Positions 24,151 through 32,487 of a stretch of DNA of 64,000 bases are shown one piece after another. Below the pieces are notes generated by a model. It was not told the DNA's origin, did not search any database, and was given only the letters and a program-made list of their open reading frames with translations. Numbering within the stretch: position 1 is the first letter of the stretch; every line of letters begins with the position of its first letter. Source of the DNA: Lysobacter sp. K5869 (lineage in GTDB: Bacteria > Pseudomonadota > Gammaproteobacteria > Xanthomonadales > Xanthomonadaceae); assembly GCF_018847975.1 (NCBI RefSeq), contig NZ_CP072597.1:1178001-1242000 (forward strand). Direction: 5' to 3'. Both the position numbers and the translations under genes were made by a program.

Positions 24151-27100
24151 TTACGCTGCCTGCACGATCCGCAACGGATTGCGGAATTCCTTCAGCAGCT
24201 CCGCCTCGCGTTCCTTGGCCTTGTGCAGGTGGTCTTCCTTGACGTGGCCGTAGCCGCGGATGTGCTCGGGGATGCTGGCGATTTCCGCGGCCAGATCGAC
24301 GTTGCCGCCGTCGAGCGCGTCGAGCAGGCCGCCGACGGTCTGCTCGTATTCGCCGATCAGGCGCCGCTCCATCTTGCGCTCCTCGGTGCGGCCGAAGATG
24401 TCGAAGGCGCCGCCGCGCAGCTTGCGCAGCTTGGCCATCCACTTGAACGCGGTGAACACCCAGGGGCCGAATTCCTGTTTGATCAGGCGGCCCTGCGCGT
24501 CCTTTTTCGCCAGCAGCGGCGGGGCGAGGTGGAACTTGAGCTTGTAGTCGCCGTCGAACTGCTGCTCCAGGCGGCGCTGGAATTCGCCGCTGGTATACAG
24601 GCGCGCGACTTCGTACTCGTCCTTATAGGCCATGAGCTTGAAGAAGTAGCGCGCCACCGCCTCGGCCAGATCGGTCGAGCCCGGCGCCTTCTTCTGCTCG
24701 GCCTCGCGCACCTTGGCGACGAAGTCGGAGTAGCGCTTGGCGTAGGCGGCGTCCTGGTAGTCGGTGAGGAAGGCGACGCGGCGCGCGATCAGTTCGTCGA
24801 GCGAACGCGACAGGCGCAGGTCGTCGAGCGGCAGGAAGGCGACGTTGTCGCCGTCGGCCTTGGCCGGCACATGGCGCAGTTCGTCTTCGTTGCGGGTCGC
24901 GCGCGGCGCCGAGGTCGCGCCCCATTCGGTACCTTCCCACTCGCCCGGCTTGAGGTGCGGCAGATCGCGCGGGGTCGCTTCGGCGGCGGTCGGCACCTTG
25001 CGGGTGACGCCGGCGGCTTCGGCCACGGCGCGCGGATCGATCGCGGCTAGACGGCCCCAGGCGAACGCGGTCTTGTTCATCTCGATCGCCGCGCCGTTGA
25101 GTTCGATCGCGCGCATCAGCGCGTCGAACGCGATCGGCACCAGCGCGCGCTGCCAGGCGTAGCCGAGGATGAACAAGTTGGCGGCGATGGCGTCGCCGAG
25201 CAGGGCGGTGGCGAGCTGGGTCGCATCGACCAGATGCGGGTCCTGGTCGCCGAGCGCGAGCTTGATCGCCGCGACGATGTCGGTGGCCGGGAACTGCATG
25301 TCCGGACGGGTGGTGAAGGTGCCCGGCATCGCTTCGTAGCTGTTGAGCACGACTTGGCTGCGGCCGGCGCGGATCTTCGACAGCGCCCAGTAGTCGTTGA
25401 CCACGACCATGTCGCAGCCCAGCACCAGGTCGGCCTCGCCGGCGGCGATGCGCACGGCGTGGATGTCGTCCGGGGTCTTGGCGATGCGGATGTGGGTGGT
25501 GACCGCGCCGCCCTTCTGGGCGAGGCCGGTCTGGTCGAGCACGGTCGCGCCCTTGCCTTCCAGATGCCCGGCCATGCCGAGCAGCGCGCCGATGGTGACC
25601 ACGCCGGTGCCGCCGACGCCGGTGATGAGGATGTTCCAGGGCTGATCGAGCGCCGGCAGCTGCGGCATCGGCAGATCGGCGAGGCGATCCTTGGCCGAGG
25701 AGCCCTTCTTCTTCTTCAAGCCGCCGCCTTCGACGGTGACGAAGCTCGGGCAGAAGCCGTTGACGCAGGAGTAGTCCTTGTTGCAGTTGGACTGATCGAT
25801 CTCGCGCTTGCGCCCGAACTCGGTTTCCTTCGGCAGCACCGACACGCAGAACGACTTCTTGCCGCAGTCGCCGCAGCCTTCGCAGACCAGCGAATTGACC
25901 ATCACGCGCTTTTGCGGATCGACCATCTTGCCGCGCTTGCGGCGGCGGCGCTTTTCGGTCGCGCAGGTCTGGTCGTAGATCAGCACGCTGACGCCCTTGA
26001 CCGTGCGCAGGCGCTTTTGGATCGCGTCGAGTTCCTTGCGGTCGTGGAATTCGACGTCGCTCGGGAACAGCTCGCGGCGGTTCCACTTGGCGATGTCGTC
26101 CGACAGCAGAATGATCGTGTGCACGCCCTCGGAGCGCACCTGATGGGCGATCTGCGGCACCGACAACTGGCCGTCCACCGGCTGGCCGCCGGTCATCGCC
26201 ACCGCGTCGTTGTAGAGGATCTTGTAGGTGATGTTGACGCCGGCCGCGACCGACTGGCGGATCGCCAGCGAACCGCTGTGGAAATAGGTGCCGTCGCCGA
26301 GGTTCTGGAACACGTGCTCGGTTTCGGTGAAACCGGCTTGGCCGCACCAGGTCACGCCTTCGCCGCCCATCTGGGTGAAGGTGTTGGTGTCGCGGTCCAT
26401 CCAGGTGACCATGTAATGGCAACCGATGCCGCCGAGCGCGCGCGAGCCTTCCGGCACCACGGTCGAAGTGTTGTGCGGGCAGCCCGAGCAGTAGTGCGGC
26501 ACGCGCGGGAACGCGGCGCGCGGCAGCGCGAGTTCGCTTTCCTTCTCTTCCATCCAGCGCAGCACGTTCTGCATCTGCTCGCTGTCGTGGAAGCGCTGGA
26601 TGCGGCGCGCGATCACCCCGGCGATGCGCGCAGGCGTCAGCTCGCCGGTGGACGGCAGGATCCATTCGCCGTTCTCGTCGTACTTGCCGACGATCGACGG
26701 GCGGCGGCCGCCGTCCCAGTTGTACATCGATTCCTTCATCTGGCTTTCGATGAAGGCGTGCTTCTCCTCGACCACCAGGATGTCGTCCAGGCCGCGCGCG
26801 AACGCGCGCAGGCCGACCGGTTCCAGCGGCCAGGTCATGCCGACCTTGTACACGCGGATGCCCAGATCCGCGCAGGCGCGCGCGTCCAGGCCCAGGTATT
26901 CCAGCGCCTGCAGAACGTCGAGGTAGCTCTTGCCGGTGGTGATGATGCCCAAGCGCGCGTTCGGCGAATCGACCACGATGCGGTCGATCTTGTTGGCCCG
27001 CGCGAACGCCTGCGCGGCCTTGACCGCGTACTGGTGCAGGCGCATTTCCTGATCCATCGGCGGATCGGGCCAGCGGATGTTGAGCCCGCCGGCCGGCATG

Positions 27101-27843
27101 ACGAAGTCGTCGGGCGCGACGATCTGCAGCGCCAGCGGATTGACGTCGACCGAGGCCGAGGACTCGACGGTTTCGGCGATGGTCTTGAAGCCGACCCAGC
27201 GGCCGGTGTAGCGCGACATCGCCCAGCCGATCAGGCCCATGTCGAGGATGTCCTGCACGCCGGCCGGGTTGAGGATCGGCATCATCGCGCTGGTGAACTC
27301 GCCTTCCGAGCCGTGCGGCAGGGTCGAGGAGCGGCAGGCGTGGTCGTCGGCGGCCAGCGCCAGCACGCCGCCGTGCTTGCTGGTGCCGGCGGCGTTGGCG
27401 TGCTTGAACACGTCGCCGGTGCGGTCCACGCCCGGACCCTTGCCGTACCACATGCCGTAGACGCCCTCGACCTTGGCGCCGGGGAACAGGTTGGTCTGCT
27501 GCGTGCCCCAGACCATGGTCGCGCCGAGGTCTTCGTTGAGGCCCGGGGTGAACTTCACCCCCGCGGCTTCCAGATGCTTGCGCGCGCGCCACAGCTCCAG
27601 ATCGAACCCGCCCAGCGGCGAACCGCGGTAGCCGGAGATGAAGCCGGCGGTGTTCAAGCCCGCGGCCTGATCGCGCAGGCGCTGCATCAGCGGCAAGCGC
27701 ACCAGCGCTTGCACGCCGGACAGATAGATGCGGCCTTCCTGGCGGGTGTACTTGTGCTCGAGGGTGTAGTCCGGATCGAGCACGGAGTTGGTGAGTTCCG
27801 TGTTCGCCGAGGACGGCGAGCTGAGTTCTGCGGTGCTGGTCAT
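24151..27843 (-). CDS. Indolepyruvate ferredoxin oxidoreductase, fused alpha/beta/gamma form
   Basis: 1230 residues in one chain. The N-terminal part resembles the pyrimidine/TPP-binding IorA half (LSGVQALVRLPLMQRLRD, GYRGSPLGGFDLELW). YCSGCPHNTST is near residue 450, GCHYMVTWMDRDTNTFTQMGGEG follows, and a cysteine-rich region (CEGCGDCGKKSFC and later CNKDYSCVNGFCP, about residues 650-700) probably holds iron-sulphur centres. The C-terminal gamma-like half carries GVGGTGVVTIGALLG. The enzyme oxidatively decarboxylates aryl- or branched-chain 2-oxoacids to acyl-CoA with ferredoxin reduction. In aerobic proteobacteria it serves aromatic amino acid catabolism. A TATAAT lies upstream and a strong terminator ends it; monocistronic. 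Confidence 0.93.
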   Translation of the reverse strand: MTSTAELSSPSSANTELTNSVLDPDYTLEHKYTRQEGRIYLSGVQALVRLPLMQRLRDQAAGLNTAGFISGYRGSPLGGFDLELWRARKHLEAAGVKFTPGLNEDLGATMVWGTQQTNLFPGAKVEGVYGMWYGKGPGVDRTGDVFKHANAAGTSKHGGVLALAADDHACRSSTLPHGSEGEFTSAMMPILNPAGVQDILDMGLIGWAMSRYTGRWVGFKTIAETVESSASVDVNPLALQIVAPDDFVMPAGGLNIRWPDPPMDQEMRLHQYAVKAAQAFARANKIDRIVVDSPNARLGIITTGKSYLDVLQALEYLGLDARACADLGIRVYKVGMTWPLEPVGLRAFARGLDDILVVEEKHAFIESQMKESMYNWDGGRRPSIVGKYDENGEWILPSTGELTPARIAGVIARRIQRFHDSEQMQNVLRWMEEKESELALPRAAFPRVPHYCSGCPHNTSTVVPEGSRALGGIGCHYMVTWMDRDTNTFTQMGGEGVTWCGQAGFTETEHVFQNLGDGTYFHSGSLAIRQSVAAGVNITYKILYNDAVAMTGGQPVDGQLSVPQIAHQVRSEGVHTIILLSDDIAKWNRRELFPSDVEFHDRKELDAIQKRLRTVKGVSVLIYDQTCATEKRRRRKRGKMVDPQKRVMVNSLVCEGCGDCGKKSFCVSVLPKETEFGRKREIDQSNCNKDYSCVNGFCPSFVTVEGGGLKKKKGSSAKDRLADLPMPQLPALDQPWNILITGVGGTGVVTIGALLGMAGHLEGKGATVLDQTGLAQKGGAVTTHIRIAKTPDDIHAVRIAAGEADLVLGCDMVVVNDYWALSKIRAGRSQVVLNSYEAMPGTFTTRPDMQFPATDIVAAIKLALGDQDPHLVDATQLATALLGDAIAANLFILGYAWQRALVPIAFDALMRAIELNGAAIEMNKTAFAWGRLAAIDPRAVAEAAGVTRKVPTAAEATPRDLPHLKPGEWEGTEWGATSAPRATRNEDELRHVPAKADGDNVAFLPLDDLRLSRSLDELIARRVAFLTDYQDAAYAKRYSDFVAKVREAEQKKAPGSTDLAEAVARYFFKLMAYKDEYEVARLYTSGEFQRRLEQQFDGDYKLKFHLAPPLLAKKDAQGRLIKQEFGPWVFTAFKWMAKLRKLRGGAFDIFGRTEERKMERRLIGEYEQTVGGLLDALDGGNVDLAAEIASIPEHIRGYGHVKEDHLHKAKEREAELLKEFRNPLRIVQAA

Positions 27844-27946
27844 GGGCGGGCTCTCGCGGCGTTGCCGCGGATGGGCTGGCGGGGGCGTTGCGGCGGTCGT
27901 CCGTGCGGTCCGGTGTGGCGCGCCGGGAGCCGAGCAAAGACTCGGA

Positions 27947-27952
27947 ATTATA
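27947..27952 (-). promoter_or_regulatory. Candidate -10 element for the indolepyruvate oxidoreductase gene
   Basis: A perfect TATAAT on the minus strand would start transcription about 97 nt before the ATG. The -35 region is GC-rich and gives no clear match. Confidence 0.4.
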
Positions 27953-28116
27953 GCCTGTGTGCGGAATCGGGCCGCCAGACGGGCTGGGCGTGCCATTCGT
28001 ATACCGATATGCGGAGCGGGCGGTGCCTTGCGGGACGCGCAGAATGAACAGGGCGCGGCGAATGCGACCGCGGCCGCGGAATTCGGCATGGGCCGAGCCA
28101 GAACAAGGACGTAGAC

Positions 28117-28779
28117 ATGGCGGCGGACGAACTCAAGCGGAATCTCGCGGCCGAGCGGCGCAGGGCCGAGGCGCTCGCGCTGAGGAAGCGGGCCGAGCGG
28201 CTGGCGTCGCGCGATCCGCGCGCGGCGTGGGAGATCGCGCGCGCGATCGGCGAGCCGTGGTACCGGGTGCAGGCCTTGTGCGCGGTGGCCGAGCAGTGGC
28301 CCGATGCCGGCCGCCGCGCCGGTTTGCTCGATGAGGCGCTGCGGATCGCCGACGGATTGGACGAGATCAACCGTCGCGTCGTCTTGTCGGCGCGGCCGCT
28401 GCGCACGATGGCCCAGACCCAGCCGGATATCGCCGCCGCGCATATCGCGCGCTTGTTGAAGATCGCCGCCGCCGAGCCGCACCGATTGCGGCGCGCGCAT
28501 GCGTTGAAAGCGCTGCTCGCGGCGACGAGCGCGCATGCCTCGTTGCGCGCGCCGGTGGCGGATGCGTTGATCGCGACCCTGCTCGAAGGACGCGGCGACC
28601 GCATCGATTGGTTGATCCGCTTGACCATGGCGACGATCGAGCGGGATCGGCCGGAGCGCGTCGCGGCGTTGTTGGCGCATCACGGCGAAGGGCGTCGCAA
28701 GCGCCGTTTTCTCGAGCGTCGGCGGCTCGACGACGAAGCCCGGAAGCCCGTCGTCGCCGACACGGCGCCGTCGCGATAA
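28117..28779 (+). CDS. Uncharacterised alpha-helical protein, possible helical-repeat fold
   Basis: 220 residues, entirely Ala/Arg/Leu-rich with amphipathic helices of about 30-35 residues: RDPRAAWEIARAIGEPWYRVQALCAVAEQWPDAG, then ALRIADGLDEINRRVVLSA and LKIAAAEPHRLRRAHALKALL. This spacing resembles TPR/HEAT-like repeats without a clean consensus. No signal peptide or membrane helix is present, so cytoplasmic. AAGGA precedes the ATG. It is divergent from the indolepyruvate oxidoreductase gene. I do not recognise the family; codon position bias and the ribosome binding site support a real gene. Confidence 0.6.
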   Translation: MAADELKRNLAAERRRAEALALRKRAERLASRDPRAAWEIARAIGEPWYRVQALCAVAEQWPDAGRRAGLLDEALRIADGLDEINRRVVLSARPLRTMAQTQPDIAAAHIARLLKIAAAEPHRLRRAHALKALLAATSAHASLRAPVADALIATLLEGRGDRIDWLIRLTMATIERDRPERVAALLAHHGEGRRKRRFLERRRLDDEARKPVVADTAPSR

Positions 28780-28946
28780 CGCCGACATCGCTCGCGCGGC
28801 CACGCCGTGCGCGCGACGCCGCAACGCGCATCCGCGCAAGAACGATGAATCGCCATGAACCCGCCGCGCGCGCAGCCGCGCACGCCGCGCGAATGCCGCT
28901 ACATTCGTGGAGCCGGCGACGATCCGGCGCAAAGAGAATCAGGACC

Positions 28947-29378
28947 ATGCCCCGCTTTCCCATCGCCCTCGCGCTGACGCTCGCGTTGTCGGCGCCGGCC
29001 TTCGCGCAAGCGCCCGCGGCCAAGGCCGCGCCGAAACCCGCCGCGCCGGCCGCCTCCAAGATCGCGCCTGCGAACGCCGTGTCGCCGGCGCTGCAACCGC
29101 CGCCGCCGGAGCCCGCACATCCGCAAGACGCGCTCTACCGCCGCAGCCCCGCGGCCGCGCGCTTGGCCGAGTCGGGCGAATCGTCGTTCGAGCTGCAGCA
29201 ACCGCAACCGCTGATGCGTTGGAGCGAACCCAACGAAACCGACCGCGGGATGCACGACAGCCGCCGCGACCGCTGCGCGCATTCGATCAAACAGATGCGC
29301 CAGGCGAACGCGAGCGACAGCGCGCAGCGCGAAGGCCAGGCGCGCCGCGATTGCCAGGGCGTGCGCCTGGGCGGTTGA
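28947..29378 (+). CDS. Uncharacterised periplasmic protein
   Basis: 143 residues with a clear signal peptide (MPRFPIALALTLALSAPAFAQA). The mature part begins with about 50 Ala/Pro/Lys-rich residues, then a compact polar region with two cysteines (RRDRCAHS and RRDCQGVRLGG) that could form a disulphide. No enzyme motif is visible. AAAGAGA and AGGA stand close to the ATG. It ends 13 bp before the convergent nagA stop. Real gene, unknown role. Confidence 0.65.
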   Translation: MPRFPIALALTLALSAPAFAQAPAAKAAPKPAAPAASKIAPANAVSPALQPPPPEPAHPQDALYRRSPAAARLAESGESSFELQQPQPLMRWSEPNETDRGMHDSRRDRCAHSIKQMRQANASDSAQREGQARRDCQGVRLGG

Positions 29379-29391
29379 TGCGGCGGCGCGC

Positions 29392-30525
29392 TCAGCGCGC
29401 GCCGGCGATCCAGCTGTCGCGCACGAGCAAATCGTCGTCCAACGCGACCAGATCGGCGCGATAACCGGGCAGGATCTTGCCGAGCTCCTCGCCCAGGCCG
29501 AGGAACTGCGCGGGATACGTCGAGGCCATGCGGCAGGCTTCATCGAGCGGCAGTCCCAGGCGCCGCACGGTGTTGCGCACCGCGCCGGCCATGTCCAGCG
29601 CCGAGCCGGCGAGGGTGCCGCTGGCGGTGGTGCACTTGCCGTCGCGGCAGGTCATGGTTTCGCCGTACAGCACGAAATCTTCATTGACGCCGCCGACCGG
29701 CGGCATCGCGTCGGTGACCAGCAGGATCTTGCCGCGCGGCTTGGCCGCGATGGCGATGCGCAGGGACGCGTCGTGCACGTGTTCGCCGTCGACGATCACG
29801 CCGCACCACGAATCGGGATCGTCGAGGCAGGCGCCGACGCCGCCGGGTTCGCGGCTGCCGAGCGGGGTCATCGCGTTGAACAAGTGGGTGACGCCGCTGA
29901 CGCCGTTGGCGAAGGCCGAACGCAGGCGCTCGTAGTCGGCGGCGGTGTGGCCGGCGCTGAGCAGCACGCCGCGCGCGGCCAGCGCGCGCAGGGTGGCGTC
30001 GTCGAAGCGCTCCGGCGCCAGGGTCAGGATGGTCTTGCCGTTGTCGAGCGAGGCGATGCGGTCGAGTTCGTCTTCGCCCGGGGTATGGAACTTGTCCGGG
30101 TTGTGCACGCCCTTGCGCGCCGGCGCCAGGTACGGGCCTTCCAGATGGATGCCGAGGATGCCGGGCACGCCCGCGGCGATGGCCTCGCGCACCGCCGCGA
30201 TCGCGCGCAGCATCACCTCGACGTCGTCGCTGATCAACGTCGGCATCATCCCGGTGGTGCCGAACTTGCGGTGCGCCTGCGCGATGGTGCGCAGGCCGTC
30301 GACCGTGGGAACGTCGTTGAACAGCACGTCGCCGCCGCCGTTGACCTGGGTGTCGATGAAGCCGGGCGCGAGGTAGCGCCCTTGCAGATCGATCACCTGC
30401 GCGTTGGCCGGCGCGGGCCCCGGCAGCACGGCGACGATGTAGCCGTCCTCGACGATCACGCTGAGGTCGGACTCGAAGCCGCGCTCGCTGAGCACGCGGC
30501 CGTTGACGAAGGCGGTGGCGGTCAT
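29392..30525 (-). CDS. nagA: N-acetylglucosamine-6-phosphate deacetylase
   Basis: 377 residues, amidohydrolase superfamily. GHLEGPY-type motif IHLEGPYLAPARKGVHN, GHTAADYERL, THLFNAMTPL and the catalytic aspartate in LLVTDAMPPVGG are all present, as is PGFIDTQVNGGG at the start of the barrel. It hydrolyses GlcNAc-6-P to GlcN-6-P and acetate in the cytoplasm, feeding chitin and peptidoglycan sugars into glycolysis. Its ATG lies five bases after the stop of the SIS-domain gene, and the GntR gene precedes that, so the three form one operon. No kinase or transporter for GlcNAc is in the window. Confidence 0.96.
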   Translation of the reverse strand: MTATAFVNGRVLSERGFESDLSVIVEDGYIVAVLPGPAPANAQVIDLQGRYLAPGFIDTQVNGGGDVLFNDVPTVDGLRTIAQAHRKFGTTGMMPTLISDDVEVMLRAIAAVREAIAAGVPGILGIHLEGPYLAPARKGVHNPDKFHTPGEDELDRIASLDNGKTILTLAPERFDDATLRALAARGVLLSAGHTAADYERLRSAFANGVSGVTHLFNAMTPLGSREPGGVGACLDDPDSWCGVIVDGEHVHDASLRIAIAAKPRGKILLVTDAMPPVGGVNEDFVLYGETMTCRDGKCTTASGTLAGSALDMAGAVRNTVRRLGLPLDEACRMASTYPAQFLGLGEELGKILPGYRADLVALDDDLLVRDSWIAGAR

Positions 30526-30530
30526 GGCGC

Positions 30531-31580
30531 TCAGACGGTCTCGGTGACTTTGTTGAGATGCGGCGGCACGTCGGGATTCAAGCCGCGCGCGGCCGACAGC
30601 GCGTTGGCCGCCTTGTAGAAGCTGGCCACGGTCAGCAGCGGGGTCATCGCCGGATGCAGCGAGCGCGCCAGCGGCAGCGCATCGCCGCCGTGGACGCCCG
30701 GCGCCGCCAGCCACACCGGCGCGCCGCGCTGGCGGAACTCGCGCGCCACCGCCACGGTGCCGTCGCCGGTGCCGTCGTCCTGGGCGAAGGCCAGCACCGG
30801 GAAGCCCGGGCCGACGATGGCCATCGGGCCGTGCTTCACTTCCGCGCTGCTGAAGGCCTCGGCGTGCAGGCCGCAGGTTTCCTTGAACTTCAGCGCCGCT
30901 TCCTGGGCCGCGCCGAGGCCGAGCCCGCGGCCGATCACGAACAGGTTGTGCGCCTCGCGCAGGCCGTCCACCAGCGGCGACCAATCCTGCGCGAACGCCT
31001 CGCGCAGCGCGCCGGGCAGCGCGTGCACGGCGTCGAAGAGTTTGGCGTCGCTGCTCCAGCGCGCGGTCAGCTGCAGCATCGCGGCGAGCGAACACAGATA
31101 GCTCTTGGTCGCGGCGACGCTCTTTTCCGGGCCGGCGTGCAGCAGCAGCACGGTGTCGGCGACCTGCGCCAGCGGCGAATCGGCGACGTTGACCAAGGCC
31201 AGCACGTGCGCGCCGGCTTGCTTGGCGATTTCGGCGTTGCGCACCAGGTCGGGGCTCTTGCCCGACTGCGACACCGCCACGAACAGCGAATCTTCCAGCT
31301 TGGGCTGGACCGCGTAGACCGAGCCCACCGACGGCGAGGCCGAAGCGGTGACCAAGCCCAGCTGCGTCTCGAACAGGTATTTGCCGTAGGTCGCGGCGTG
31401 GTCCGAACTGCCGCGCGCGCAGGTGACGATGAAGCGCGGCGGCTGCGCGCGCAGGCGTTCGGCCAGTTCGTCGACGATGTCGGCGTTGGCGGCGAACTGG
31501 CGGGCGACCGCGTCGCCGGCTTCCTGCGCTTCGGCGTACATGCGGGTGGTGGTCGGGTCGAGCAGGGTGTCGGCGCTCAC
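30531..31580 (-). CDS. nagB-II: SIS-domain glucosamine-6-phosphate deaminase, NagB-II type
   Basis: 349 residues with two SIS domains, equal to the isomerase half of GlmS and lacking its glutaminase domain. CARGSSDHAATYGKYLFE is near residue 50, VSQSGKSPDLV near 105, and VIGRGLGLGAAQEAALKFKETCGLHAEAFSSAEVKHGPMA near 210-250. Such proteins act as the alternative (NagB-II) deaminase that converts GlcN-6-P to fructose-6-P and ammonia where classical NagB is missing. The GTG start overlaps the GntR stop codon (GTGA). The assignment rests on the domain content and on its place between nagA and a GntR gene. Confidence 0.9.
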   Translation of the reverse strand: MSADTLLDPTTTRMYAEAQEAGDAVARQFAANADIVDELAERLRAQPPRFIVTCARGSSDHAATYGKYLFETQLGLVTASASPSVGSVYAVQPKLEDSLFVAVSQSGKSPDLVRNAEIAKQAGAHVLALVNVADSPLAQVADTVLLLHAGPEKSVAATKSYLCSLAAMLQLTARWSSDAKLFDAVHALPGALREAFAQDWSPLVDGLREAHNLFVIGRGLGLGAAQEAALKFKETCGLHAEAFSSAEVKHGPMAIVGPGFPVLAFAQDDGTGDGTVAVAREFRQRGAPVWLAAPGVHGGDALPLARSLHPAMTPLLTVASFYKAANALSAARGLNPDVPPHLNKVTETV

Positions 31581-32329
31581 GGGGTGGGTTCGCTCTGGAG
31601 TTCGGCGACGAAGTCGTAGGCGTCGCCGCGGTAGAAGGATCGGGTGAACTCGACGACGCGGCCGTCGTCGAGGAAGGTGCGGCGTTCGATGAACAATCCG
31701 GGCGCGCCTTCGGGCAGGTTCATCAGGCGCGCCTGCTCGGCGTCGAAGGCGATCGCGCGCAACCGCTGCAGCGCGCGGGTGGGGCGGATGCCGAGCTTGG
31801 CGAAGGCTTCGTAGAGCGAGTTTTCGACGAGATCCGGATCGCCGATGACGGCGGCCGGCACCACGGTGCGTTCCAGCGCCAGCGCCACGCCGTCGGCGGT
31901 GCGCAGGCGGTAGTAGCGGATCACCGCCGCGCCGGGCGAGAGGTTCAGCGCCATCGCTTCCTCCGGCGTGACCTCGCCGAGGCCGCGTTCGAGGAAGGTC
32001 GAGCGCGGATCGAGCCCGCGCGCGCGCAGGTCGTCGGTGAAGCTGGTCAGGCGCGAGAACGATTTGACGATGCGCTCGGCGACGAAGGTGCCGGCGCCCT
32101 GGCGCTGCACCAGCAGGCCGTCGCCGACCAGGCCGGCGATGGCCTTGCGCACGGTCACCCGCGACAGGTCCAGCAGCTTGCCCAGCTCGCGTTCGCCCGG
32201 CAGCGCCTGCCCGGCGGTGAGTTCGCCGTTCTCGATGGCGTGCTGGAGGGTGCGGCGCAGGTGTTGATAAGCCGGCGCGCGGCGCGCGTCGGACTGGCGG
32301 CGGAATTCGCTTTGCAGATAGTCCTGCAT
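31577..32329 (-). CDS. GntR-family (HutC/UTRA) transcriptional regulator of the nag operon
   Basis: 250 residues. The winged helix at about 20-85 contains YQHLRRTLQHAIENGELTAGQALPGERELGKLLDLSRVTVRKAIAGLVGDGLLVQRQGAGTFV. The UTRA ligand domain follows at about 95-240 (GAAVIRYYRLRTADGVALALERTVVPAAV). UTRA domains bind phosphorylated sugars or amino-sugar derivatives. As the first gene of a GntR-NagB-II-NagA operon it is most likely the local repressor responding to GlcNAc-6-P or GlcN-6-P. GATACCAGT sites lie in its upstream region. It is divergent from zwf. Confidence 0.92.
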   Translation of the reverse strand: MQDYLQSEFRRQSDARRAPAYQHLRRTLQHAIENGELTAGQALPGERELGKLLDLSRVTVRKAIAGLVGDGLLVQRQGAGTFVAERIVKSFSRLTSFTDDLRARGLDPRSTFLERGLGEVTPEEAMALNLSPGAAVIRYYRLRTADGVALALERTVVPAAVIGDPDLVENSLYEAFAKLGIRPTRALQRLRAIAFDAEQARLMNLPEGAPGLFIERRTFLDDGRVVEFTRSFYRGDAYDFVAELQSEPTP

Positions 32330-32338
32330 GAGGGAAAA

Positions 32339-32377
32339 GATACCAGTGGCAGACCATTGGCGGCAACAAAGGTCTGC
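32339..32377. promoter_or_regulatory. Operator half-site and inverted repeat upstream of the GntR gene
   Basis: GATACCAGT at 32339-32347 is the reverse complement of ACTGGTATC near the zwf promoter. GCAGACC (32349-32355) and GGTCTGC (32371-32377) form a perfect 7-bp inverted repeat. Both are plausible GntR-family binding elements; autoregulation is inferred. Confidence 0.45.
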
Positions 32378-32410
32378 TAAATATGTTTAAGCCATTGATT
32401 TATGGTTGTT

Positions 32411-32449
32411 TTGCGAAGGTGGTATCTTACTGGTATCTTTGCTGGTATG
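32411..32449 (+). promoter_or_regulatory. Probable zwf promoter overlapped by three GGTATC repeats
   Basis: TTGCGA (32411-32416), a 17-bp spacer and TATCTT (32434-32439) fit a sigma-70 promoter. GGTATC at 32421, GGTATC at 32432 and GGTATG at 32444 repeat at 11-12 bp intervals, about one helical turn, and overlap the -10 region. This is the expected place for a repressor. Confidence 0.5.
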
Positions 32450-32487
32450 GTTTCACCGAGACCAGTCGAGACCCCGCCGGACCGTCC

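Noticed and set aside
25234..28047. Plus-strand frame of 937 codons
   Set aside because: Antisense to the indolepyruvate oxidoreductase gene, whose motifs are unambiguous; the antisense product has no recognisable domain.
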